Positions 43,445-50,366 of a DNA stretch of 56,442 bases are shown here, in pieces. Where the stretch lies: assembly GCA_044450785.1 (NCBI GenBank), contig JBIOJM010000017.1, positions 1 to 56,442 of the forward strand. Direction: 5' to 3'. The notes under the pieces are model-generated. The model was not told where the DNA came from, searched no databases, and saw only the letters and a program-made list of their open reading frames with translations. The number at the start of each line of letters is the position of its first letter. Position 1 is the stretch's first letter. The DNA is from JBIOJM01 sp044450785 (lineage in GTDB: Bacteria > Planctomycetota > Planctomycetia > Isosphaerales > Isosphaeraceae). The position numbers were made by a program, and so were the translations under genes.

Positions 43445-45154
43445 TCAGCGCGGAGTCACGCGCGGCCAGGCGATCTCGACGCCTTGAGAGATGAGTCGCG
43501 CTTGAAACGCGCTCAACCGTTTGAGCGAGTTGCGAACCGCCCGTGGAGACTGCTTTTGCTCGAGGCAATACGCCGCGAGTGCGCCGGCGGCCTCGCCGAT
43601 GGCCCACTCGACGGGATGCAGGCGAAAGCAGCCGTTCGTGATGTGGGTCGTGCCCAGGTTTTTGCAACCCGGCAGCAGGTTCTCGACCCGGCGCGGGATC
43701 AAGGCGCCCAGCGGGACCTGGAACGGCAGCGAGCTGATGTCGATGTAATTGTCGCCGCCGGTGCTGGGGTGCAGGTCGATGCGATAGCTGCCGACCCCGA
43801 CACTGTCGGGAAACGGGTCGGCTTGAACATCCTGAGCCTTCTTGACTCGACGGCGAGCCTCGGTACTCACATGCTGCTCCAGCACGGTGAACTCGGCCGC
43901 AATCCGCCGTGATTCGCGGATGTAGGGGGTTTTGGCCAGGCCGTCTTCGGTTCCGACCAGGTCGGGCCGGAGCCGCAGCCCCTTCCATCCGGTCTTGCCG
44001 TCGGGCCGGGGGCATTCGGACTGGAGCCAGTAGAGGAGCGAAAGGCTGAGCTGTTTAGCCCGCGCGACGTGGCGAAGAGCCTGGGCGGCCGTGACGTTGG
44101 TGCCGGCCAGCGGGCCGAGCCAGTAGTCGTTTTGCGGCCAGTTGATCAGGGTGGTGCCCGCGCTGCCGGCATAGCTGCCGGGTTGGAAGTTGCGCGGATC
44201 GAGGATTCGCCGGTAGACCCACAAGCCGCCGCCGGCGCCACGGGGGTCGAACCCGCGGCTGGCTGGCTTGAGGGTCACCGGGTCGGAATAGGTCAGATCG
44301 AGCAGGCGTCCCGGCCAGGAGGGTTTGAGCGCGGGGATGAATTCGCGCCAGAACGCATACTCAGGCGGACGCTCGATGGTGTGGTCCTGCCCCTCGAGGT
44401 AATCGACCGCGAAGCAGCACGTGATCGCCTGCTGGTTGTCGGGCTGAGCGTCTGGCGGAGCGTGCGGCTCGCCTGTCTGGGCCTGCCCCTCGGCTCCGGT
44501 CACGAACTCGACGCCGGCCAGCGGCAGCAGATCGCCCAGCTCGGTCGCGTCCAGGAAATAGGGCGCGACCAGCGACCGCTGCCTGCCCGCTCGTCGATCG
44601 CGGACCGTGACGGCGCGCACGTTGTCGCCCTGGACTTCGGCGCCGATCGGCTCGTGCTCGAGCAGCACCAGCAGCCGCCCGCTCGATGCGTGGGGCGCGA
44701 GCATGTCCGTCAGGGCGGCCAGGGCAACCCGCGGCTCATGGCACAGCCGTGAGACACTCCCGTTGCCGGGGTTGAAGTTACGGATCGCCCGCGTGTCGGC
44801 GGTCAGCGAGTAATGGCGACGGTAATAACCGCGAATCCCCTGTCGCAGTGCCTGGTACGACGCACTCGCTCCGAACTGCTCGATCCAGGGGTGTTCGTCA
44901 GGGGGCACGGCCTGTGCGGTGAGCTGACCCCCGATCCAGTCGGTCGGTTCGGTCAAAACGACGGTGCGACCGTTCCGCAGCGCCGCCTGGGCCGCGGCAC
45001 AGCCCCCAAGCCCGCCCCCCACGATCACGAGATCCGCGGCGATCTCGTGCTGGGCCGGCGCGGCTGCCCCGCGCGCGGGCGGCGTCCCCACTTGGGCCGC
45101 CACCACTGCCGCCAGCCCGTAACCACACCCCTCGAGGAATTGCCGGCGTCGCAT
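43445..45154 (-). CDS. Exported FAD-dependent oxidoreductase (569 aa)
   Basis: Begins MRRRQFLEGCGYGLAAVVAA, a twin-arginine-like signal. The FAD-binding motif is ADLVIVGGGLGGCAAA followed by EPTDWIGGQLTAQ, as in the FAD_oxidored family of planctomycete and Bacteroidetes proteins. Later NFNPGN, FLDATELGDLLPLAG and the C-terminal LLPGCKNLGTTHITNGCFRLHP region fit the same family. The substrate is unknown, probably a polysaccharide-derived or xanthan-type compound. The ATG at 45154 is preceded by a GGGG stretch. The Tat-like signal is notable because tatA genes lie just beyond the tRNA. Confidence 0.88.
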   Translation of the reverse strand: MRRRQFLEGCGYGLAAVVAAQVGTPPARGAAAPAQHEIAADLVIVGGGLGGCAAAQAALRNGRTVVLTEPTDWIGGQLTAQAVPPDEHPWIEQFGASASYQALRQGIRGYYRRHYSLTADTRAIRNFNPGNGSVSRLCHEPRVALAALTDMLAPHASSGRLLVLLEHEPIGAEVQGDNVRAVTVRDRRAGRQRSLVAPYFLDATELGDLLPLAGVEFVTGAEGQAQTGEPHAPPDAQPDNQQAITCCFAVDYLEGQDHTIERPPEYAFWREFIPALKPSWPGRLLDLTYSDPVTLKPASRGFDPRGAGGGLWVYRRILDPRNFQPGSYAGSAGTTLINWPQNDYWLGPLAGTNVTAAQALRHVARAKQLSLSLLYWLQSECPRPDGKTGWKGLRLRPDLVGTEDGLAKTPYIRESRRIAAEFTVLEQHVSTEARRRVKKAQDVQADPFPDSVGVGSYRIDLHPSTGGDNYIDISSLPFQVPLGALIPRRVENLLPGCKNLGTTHITNGCFRLHPVEWAIGEAAGALAAYCLEQKQSPRAVRNSLKRLSAFQARLISQGVEIAWPRVTPR

Positions 45155-45237
45155 GATTGCAGTGAACCCCTTGGCAACAGATCTCTCAATTGAGGATAAT
45201 TCTTGATCTCAGGATACAAGGCCCGGGTGCGCAAAGG

Positions 45238-45323
45238 TCCTTGGTCCTTGGTCCCTGGTCCTTGGTCCTAAATGCCTTGCCCTGATGTCGAAGACTACGG
45301 ACTAAGGACCAAGGACTAAGGAC
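45238..45323. repeat. Inverted heptamer arrays TCCTTGG / AAGGACT
   Basis: Left array 45238-45265 holds TCCTTGG units with one TCCCTGG variant. The right array (about 45291-45323) reads ACTAAGGACCAAGGACTAAG and is the complement of the left. Together they can form a hairpin just upstream of the tRNA-Leu gene. Same family as the array at 19982-20294. Confidence 0.88.
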
Positions 45324-45329
45324 AAATAA

Positions 45330-45412
45330 GGCCTCGTGGCGGAACGGCAGACGCGTCGGTCTTAGGAGCCGATGTCCGTAAGGACGTGGGAGTTCGAGTC
45401 TCCCCGAGGCCA
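45330..45412 (+). tRNA. tRNA-Leu(UAG)
   Basis: Acceptor stem GGCCTCG pairs with CGAGGCC; the D arm contains GGCGGAACGGCAGA; anticodon stem-loop TCGGT-CTTAGGA-GCCGA gives anticodon UAG (codon CUA); the long variable arm TGTCCGTAAGGACGT is of class II type; the T arm is GGGAG-TTCGAGT-CTCCC. The discriminator is A and the CCA end is not encoded. Confidence 0.95.
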
Positions 45413-45535
45413 GTCTACGCATCGACCGGAAACATCGCGAGTATGCCCCACCACGTTCCCATGCAACCTGGGCACGACCAAGACCCGCGCGTCGAGTTTG
45501 CGTGACGCGATCTCGGGGTTGGAGTCGGAATTCAT

Positions 45536-45563
45536 TTGACACCCTGCGCCACCGCGTTAGGAT
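45536..45563 (+). promoter_or_regulatory. Sigma70-like promoter candidate upstream of tat cluster
   Basis: TTGACA (45536-45541), 16-bp spacer, TAGGAT (45558-45563). It lies 138 bp upstream of the small membrane protein gene and faces the tatA cluster. A perfect -35 in GC-rich DNA is unlikely by chance, but no start-site data exist. Confidence 0.5.
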
Positions 45564-45701
45564 AGGGTGAGACAGTCCTGCCCCGCGTCGTCCCTGTCGA
45601 GACGCCTTGGCCGTGGTTGGCGCCGATCTGTCGGCCCCCATCAAATCGACGAATTCCCACCGTGTTACCGCTCGCGTGTTCTTCGTCCCCGGGACCGAAT
45701 C

Positions 45702-46046
45702 ATGATCGGGGAACTGGCCCTGTTGGCGTTGCTCGTGCTGGTGCTCTACGGTCGATCAGGCGTACTGAAGAGTCGTCGATTTCAGAGTATCTGGCCGTGG
45801 ATCTCTCCCCAGCGGCGGACGGCGGGCCAGTCAGGACGCTTGCGGGCTCCGGCGCCTACCCGGCCGCGATCGACCACGGCACCAGCTTCACCCACACCCG
45901 GGATCCGGGGCAGAGCCAAGCCCTTCCTGCTGCAGGGCAACCGTCTCTTCTGGTTCTTGACCATCCTGGCCGCGACCGCCGTGGCCGCCCTGGTCATCAC
46001 CCGCGTGATGATCGCCAGCGGCGCGGGCCCCGGAGTCACTCGCTGA
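45702..46046 (+). CDS. Small membrane protein next to tatA (114 aa)
   Basis: The N-terminus MIGELALLALLVLVLYGRSG looks like a TatA-type short helix; a basic, Pro-rich middle follows, and a second helix (FWFLTILAATAVAALVITRVMI) lies near the C-terminus. The family is not recognised. The position immediately upstream of two tatA genes suggests a role in the same export system. The start ATG at 45702 is chosen because the upstream part of the frame is noncoding-like. Confidence 0.65.
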   Translation: MIGELALLALLVLVLYGRSGVLKSRRFQSIWPWISPQRRTAGQSGRLRAPAPTRPRSTTAPASPTPGIRGRAKPFLLQGNRLFWFLTILAATAVAALVITRVMIASGAGPGVTR

Positions 46047-46134
46047 GCGGGGGCCGCGACCAGCTCGTTACCAAGGTCCGTCTCCGTCGTTCTGAACGTT
46101 CAAGGGAAATCACTCTGATGCGAGGAATCCATCC

Positions 46135-46341
46135 ATGATGCCTTACGCCTTCTTCCTTCCCAGTGTCGGGCCGTGGGAGACGATTCTCCTTGCCTTGGTT
46201 TGCCTGCTGATCTTCGGCAACAAACTGCCCAGCGTCATGCGCTCTCTGGGCAAGAGCGTGACCGAGTTCAAGAAAGGCGTCTCGGGGATCGAGGAGGATA
46301 TCGACCAGGCGGACAAGAAGCCATCCCCGCCCAACCCTTGA
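46135..46341 (+). CDS. TatA-family twin-arginine translocase protein, copy 1 (68 aa)
   Basis: One N-terminal helix (ETILLALVCLLIFG) followed by NKLPSVMRSLGKSVTEFKKG, the hinge and amphipathic helix of TatA/TatE proteins, and an acidic tail. Forms the pore-forming oligomer of the Tat pathway with TatC, which is not encoded in this window. The ATG at 46135 follows GAGGAA; a second ATG is directly adjacent. Confidence 0.93.
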   Translation: MMPYAFFLPSVGPWETILLALVCLLIFGNKLPSVMRSLGKSVTEFKKGVSGIEEDIDQADKKPSPPNP

Positions 46342-46459
46342 TCCCCGGGTTGCCGTTTGTTCCGGCCCGGGCCCTGGGTCGATCGGCTCGCCGTGAGCTG
46401 GATCGACTCGAACCTTGGCTGATCTGGACATCTGTCGAGGCTGAAGAGGAGTTTCCCAC

Positions 46460-46792
46460 ATGTTACCGAATATTGGGCCGATTGAGTTGATGCTTCTGAT
46501 GGGGATTGCGGTGCTCCTTTTTGGCAAGCGGCTCCCCGAGGTCGGCCGGTCGCTTGGCAAGGGCATCATCGAATTCAAGAAGGGACTGAGCGGGGCCGGC
46601 GAGGATTTCGACATCTCAGGGACCGGCCGATCCTCATCGAGTTACGGGTCATCCTGGCGTTCCGAGGAGCGGCCGTCCGCCGAGGCGACGTATAGCGACG
46701 CCTCCGTGCCGAAATTCGAGCTGCCCGGCGCTGCGTCCGCACCGGCCCCCACGCCCGAGATGGAGTATCATCCGGGGCAGCCTTCGGATTGA
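46460..46792 (+). CDS. TatA-family twin-arginine translocase protein, copy 2 (110 aa)
   Basis: The N-terminus LPNIGPIELMLLMGIAVLLF and GKRLPEVGRSLGKGIIEFKKG are classical TatA. The C-terminal 65 residues are Ser/Pro/Ala-rich and longer than in copy 1, so the protein could also work as a TatB-like component. The start ATG at 46460 follows GAGGAG. The two paralogues share the helix region and are 118 bp apart. Confidence 0.93.
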   Translation: MLPNIGPIELMLLMGIAVLLFGKRLPEVGRSLGKGIIEFKKGLSGAGEDFDISGTGRSSSSYGSSWRSEERPSAEATYSDASVPKFELPGAASAPAPTPEMEYHPGQPSD

Positions 46793-46890
46793 TCGCGATG
46801 CGGCGGCTCGCTCGAGGTGTTGTCGGTGCTAAGGCGGCGGTTGTGCGCTTGAGATCAAGGGCAAGACCTCTGTCGCCGGGAAGGGCGGTG

Positions 46891-47421
46891 TCACGATGAT
46901 GAGCGAGCGTCGTCGGCCGTGCGGTGGGCCTGGGCGTCTGCTCGGCGGGCCAGGCGCACGGCCTGGCGGGCACGCCCCGCCTCGTGGCCGAGGCGGTCAG
47001 CCTCGGTGCTGATCAAGAGAGGGGGAACGGGCCGCGGCCGCCGGCCCGTTTCGTCGAGTGCCACATACAGGCCGTACCCCACCGCGACTTTCCGCCGCTC
47101 GGCGAGCTCGATCGGCTCGGCGAACACCTCGATCCGCGTTTCGATCGAGGTCCGGCCCACGTATGTGACCTCGGCCGTGATCTCGACTCGCTCGCCGACG
47201 TAGACCGGTTCGAGAAACGTCATCGAATCAATCGCGGCCGTCGTGATCTGCCCCTTGCCCGCGTGCCGCAGGGCGGCGACTCCTCCGCACTCGTCGGCCA
47301 GCCGCAGGATGACGCCACCGTGAAGCGTTCCAAACGCGTTGGCCTGCCCCGGCTCGATGATGATCGCCAGACTCACCCGCGAGGCCGAGGCCGGCTTGGC
47401 GGGGATTTCCTCGAACAGCAT
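46891..47421 (-). CDS. Hotdog-fold acyl-CoA thioesterase (176 aa)
   Basis: Hydrolyses acyl-CoA thioesters. The YciA/BFIT-type hotdog signature is NAFGTLHGGVILRLADECGG, with the partner strands VYVGERVEITAEVTYVGRTS. A C-terminal extension of about 40 residues is basic and low in complexity. It starts at the ATG 47421. Its upstream side is flanked by a CGATTTT heptamer array (47433-47452). Confidence 0.9.
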   Translation of the reverse strand: MLFEEIPAKPASASRVSLAIIIEPGQANAFGTLHGGVILRLADECGGVAALRHAGKGQITTAAIDSMTFLEPVYVGERVEITAEVTYVGRTSIETRIEVFAEPIELAERRKVAVGYGLYVALDETGRRPRPVPPLLISTEADRLGHEAGRARQAVRLARRADAQAHRTADDARSSS

Positions 47422-47432
47422 GACGGCCCCTC

Positions 47433-47627
47433 CGATTTTCGATTTTCGATTGCGATCCTTCGTACGTACAAACTATACCGCTCGCGGCCGTGACGCGTCC
47501 GTCCGGTTTCTGGGAGCGCGGGCCTCTCGCCCGCGCACAAGCGGCCGGGACAACCGCGCTCCCGGGATTGCGAATGGCTCACTTCGGGCCGCGAGCGTTA
47601 TAATCGAAAATCGAAAATCGAAAATCC
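47433..47627. repeat. Inverted heptamer arrays CGATTTT / AAAATCG
   Basis: CGATTTT x2.7 at 47433-47452 and its complement AATCGAA x3.6 at 47602-47626 flank a 150-bp gap that also contains GGGAGCGCGGG-type inverted sequence (47513-47563). Both arrays sit just upstream of divergent genes (thioesterase, Uma2). This is the fourth heptamer family seen in the window. Confidence 0.85.
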
Positions 47628-47647
47628 AGAAGGCGGAGATCCTTGAC

Positions 47648-48361
47648 ATGAGTCTGAGCGTAAAGTCGAAGCCGGCCGCGCCATTGCTCGTACCGTACTG
47701 GGACATCCTGCCGATCCGCATTCCCACCAGCGTGTCCACGCACGCCGGCTTTCGCGCCTGGGCCACGTCGGACGCGTTCCCCGAGAAGCTCCGTGCCTCG
47801 TTTATCAACCAAGAGATCGTGATTGATATGAGCCTTGAAGAGCTGGAAACGCACAACAAGGTCAAGGGAGAAGTGTATCGCGTTGTCGGCGGCTTGATCC
47901 GAGACCTTGACCTCGGAGAGTTGTACTGCGATGGAACACTCGTTACCAACGTCGCCGCCGGGCTCTCGACCGAGCCGGATGGGACGTTCGTGACCTGGGC
48001 CACCTTCGAGGCCGGTCGTGTCCGGCTCGTTCCGCGGCAGGATCGGCCGGGGCAGTACGTCGAGCTGGAAGGGACGCCCGATTGGGTCTTGGAAGTCGTC
48101 AGCCGGTCGAGCGTGCGGAAAGATACCGAATGGCTTCGCCAGTCCTATCATCAGGCCGGGATTCCCGAATACTGGCTCATCGACGCGCAGTTCGATGAGG
48201 TGTCGTTTCAGGTCCTGCGGCGCCGGCGGGACCGTTATGTCGCCGTCGCGCCCCGCGGAAGCTGGTACCGCTCGACCGTCTTTGGACGCTCCTTTCGCCT
48301 CCAGCGGCGGACGAATCGGCTGGGACGCTGGGCTTACTCGCTCGAGGTGGCACCGGCCTGA
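47648..48361 (+). CDS. Uma2 family (PD-(D/E)XK-like) protein (237 aa)
   Basis: Belongs to the Uma2 family, putative restriction-endonuclease-fold proteins abundant in planctomycetes and cyanobacteria. The core signature is GTPDWVLEVVSRSSVRKDTE followed by QSYHQAGIPEYWLID. The ATG at 47648 follows GGAG at good spacing; a long upstream frame is noncoding and overlaps heptamers. The cellular role of the family is unknown. Its 3' end overlaps the end of the decayed DUF4058 gene on the other strand by about 28 bp. Confidence 0.88.
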   Translation: MSLSVKSKPAAPLLVPYWDILPIRIPTSVSTHAGFRAWATSDAFPEKLRASFINQEIVIDMSLEELETHNKVKGEVYRVVGGLIRDLDLGELYCDGTLVTNVAAGLSTEPDGTFVTWATFEAGRVRLVPRQDRPGQYVELEGTPDWVLEVVSRSSVRKDTEWLRQSYHQAGIPEYWLIDAQFDEVSFQVLRRRRDRYVAVAPRGSWYRSTVFGRSFRLQRRTNRLGRWAYSLEVAPA

Positions 48362-48916
48362 CGGATGAACTCATCGGCCCACGCCTGATCCTCGGGCGGC
48401 AAAGGGGGCGTGCACGGCTTGCGGTAGTCGATGCGGTCGCGAAAGCTGCCGGCGTCATACGCCTGATTCAGCACGGTTTGGATTTCGAGCCGTACATCGG
48501 GATCGTCGCCGGCCAGAGGGATCAGGATTCGCGGCAGCTTGTTGCGCATTCGCGCGGGATACAGCTCGTAATCCGCGCGGTCCTCCTTGGCTCGGTTGAC
48601 GCAGCTCAGATAGTCGTACTCCCCCGCCCTGCGTCGCGCGATCCGTTCGGGTATGGCCAGGACGTGAGGACCAGTCCGCAGGAGCTCGATCTCGACCAAG
48701 TGGGCATCGCTGCCGAGCACTTCCTCCTGCTTCACCAAGTAGGATTTGCGTCCCGATCCGGCGTATTTGTTCGTGGGGCTGACGACCTCGATCACGGTCA
48801 CGATCTTCTAAAGGGCGAAGGTGATCGCGGATGTAGACGACGAGCGCGTGATGAAGACCCGGCCAAAGCTGCGGGTTTTCAAGATACGAATCCATCCCAG
48901 GAAAGATCATGCTCAT
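48334..48916 (-). pseudogene. Decayed DUF4058 gene with internal deletion and frameshift
   Basis: The N-terminal part reads MSMIFPGMDSYLENPQLWPG and continues to RDHLRPL; the coding then shifts frame and resumes at VTVIEVVSPTNKYAGSGRKS, running to the natural DUF4058 C-terminus. The middle segment present in intact members (the PDAYEVRIEERV to VAVIE region, roughly 60-100 residues) is missing. The intact paralogue at 41892-42689 shows what has been lost. The junction is near 48800. Confidence 0.85.
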
Positions 48917-49030
48917 GACGAAATCCCTCTTCGAAGACAGCACCGGTGGCCCTCGTTATGATTATAGCGAACTCGGTCTGATTCGAGGTGAGAGCGTTCG
49001 ACCTGTGTGATTCCGGAGACTTCCTCTGCC

Positions 49031-49573
49031 ATGATTGAGGACCGATTCATCGAGCTGATCGATCCCTTACTGCGTGAAGGAGGCTCGGTCCTCGACGATG
49101 GCGAAGAGTTCCGGAAGCCGCCGCTAGACGTGCTCCGGTATTACCGCCGCGCGGTGCGCTTGAGCAGGGTCCCCATCCTCGGCAAGTCGCAGAGCGTGGT
49201 GATGGTGGTCCGGCAGCCCGTCGATATCGATGGGTCCCGGGCCGCTTACGAACGGTTCCTGACCCGAGTGGCGATGGCGGCCAACGGCCGGTTTCCACCC
49301 TGGCGGGGACTGGTCATCGGGCTGACCGTCCTGGTCTTGACCCCCGAGCCGATCGGCCCGGGCGAAGACGCCATGCTGGGCGACGTGCTCGGCATCAAGC
49401 TGCGACGGATGCGAGTCGTGCCGTTCGGCTTGATTCGAGTCAACCTGGGCCAGGATGCAATCGCGCTCGCCATCAACAAGGACCCCGACGGCCTCTTCAC
49501 CGAGCCCGGGCGTCTGGCGGACGCCCTGTGCGATCAGTTTCAGCGCTATGTGCCGCTCATCTTTGAAGGATGA
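49031..49573 (+). CDS. Hypothetical protein (180 aa)
   Basis: Soluble alpha/beta protein with no family that I recognise. Notable segments are VVMVVRQPVDIDGSRAAYER, a central hydrophobic strand-helix unit (WRGLVIGLTVLVLTPEPIG) and a C-terminal RVNLGQDAIALAINKDP. The ATG at 49031 is chosen over 49007 by start context. The stop is inside GAAGGATGA, and the last 22 bases of the gene reappear, slightly changed, at 49625-49646 on the far side of a TCCTTGG array. Confidence 0.65.
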   Translation: MIEDRFIELIDPLLREGGSVLDDGEEFRKPPLDVLRYYRRAVRLSRVPILGKSQSVVMVVRQPVDIDGSRAAYERFLTRVAMAANGRFPPWRGLVIGLTVLVLTPEPIGPGEDAMLGDVLGIKLRRMRVVPFGLIRVNLGQDAIALAINKDPDGLFTEPGRLADALCDQFQRYVPLIFEG

Positions 49574-49579
49574 ACTCAG

Positions 49580-49679
49580 TCCTTGGTCCTTGGTCCTTGG
49601 TCCTTGGTCCTTGGTCCTTCATGTTTGCCGTTCATCTTTGAGGGATGAAGGATGAGAAACGTGGGTTTTATTCATCCTT
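49580..49679. repeat. Heptamer arrays TCCTTGG x5 plus GATGAAG/TTCATCC units
   Basis: Five perfect TCCTTGG units (49580-49614), then a partial duplicate of the preceding gene's 3' end, then GATGAAGGATGAG and, 20 bases on, its complement TTCATCCTTCC. Both the TCCTTGG and the CATCCTT heptamer families therefore occur together here. Confidence 0.88.
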
Positions 49680-49700
49680 CCGGCTTCCGCCCCCCCTGCC

Positions 49701-50345
49701 TTACGGCAGGGTGGGAGGCCCGGGGTAATCCCAGTCGAACGAGACCTCGAAGGGTTTCCACCAGGGCGCCACGCCGGTTACCGGGTCGACGTGGCGTCCC
49801 ACGGCTGGGGGCTCGATCGCGTAGGTCATCGTGTAGTGGCCGGCCTTGGGCATTTCGATGCTGGCCCCATAGTGCCATCCGTCGCGAGCGATCATGGGTT
49901 TGAGCGTGCCTCGGATCGGCTCGGTGGATTTCGCCGCCGCATCGAGCGGAACGATCGTGTAGCGGACCGTCAGCCAGGGGACGAATTCGTCTTTGGGGCA
50001 GCCGTTGCGATTGCCCTCCGTGGCATGGATGTCGGCCTCGATGTGGATCATGGTGGACGACCCGGGATCATCCATCCCCTCCATCCGGATCGGCGGTAGC
50101 CACACCGCGGCGATCCGCATCTGGTTTTGCTCGACCTCCTCGCCGATCGGGTACTCGCGGAAACCAGCCGGCCGCCGCCCGGCTGGCGCAGGACCCTGAG
50201 CCGGCAGGGAGGGCCCCGAGGCTGATCCGGCGCCGGCTGCGCCGGCGCCGCTCCGGCCCTTGAGGTTCAGGTTGAGCGCCAGGACCACGATCACGCCGCC
50301 CGAGATCAGCACGAAGACCAACGGACCCGCCCAGCGCTCGCGCAC
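49701..50345 (-). CDS. P19/Tp34-type iron transport protein (214 aa)
   Basis: Membrane-tethered or exported iron-binding protein of the Tpd/P19 class that works with FTR1-type permeases. An N-terminal helix (PLVFVLISGGVIVVLALN) is followed by a linker and a beta-sandwich with YPIGEEVEQNQMRIAAVWLP, IHIEADIHATEGNRNGC and the C-terminal GWHYGASIEMPKAGHYTM segment; Met, His and Glu residues there are candidate metal ligands. It lies 21 bp downstream of the FTR1 gene, so the two form an operon. Confidence 0.87.
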   Translation of the reverse strand: MRERWAGPLVFVLISGGVIVVLALNLNLKGRSGAGAAGAGSASGPSLPAQGPAPAGRRPAGFREYPIGEEVEQNQMRIAAVWLPPIRMEGMDDPGSSTMIHIEADIHATEGNRNGCPKDEFVPWLTVRYTIVPLDAAAKSTEPIRGTLKPMIARDGWHYGASIEMPKAGHYTMTYAIEPPAVGRHVDPVTGVAPWWKPFEVSFDWDYPGPPTLP

Positions 50346-50366
50346 GGCGATTCTCCTCTTGGTGGT

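Noticed and set aside
47339..47647. N-terminal extension of the Uma2 protein
   Set aside because: It overlaps the thioesterase start, repeats and heptamers; the ATG at 47648 has a proper ribosome-binding site and matches the family N-terminus.
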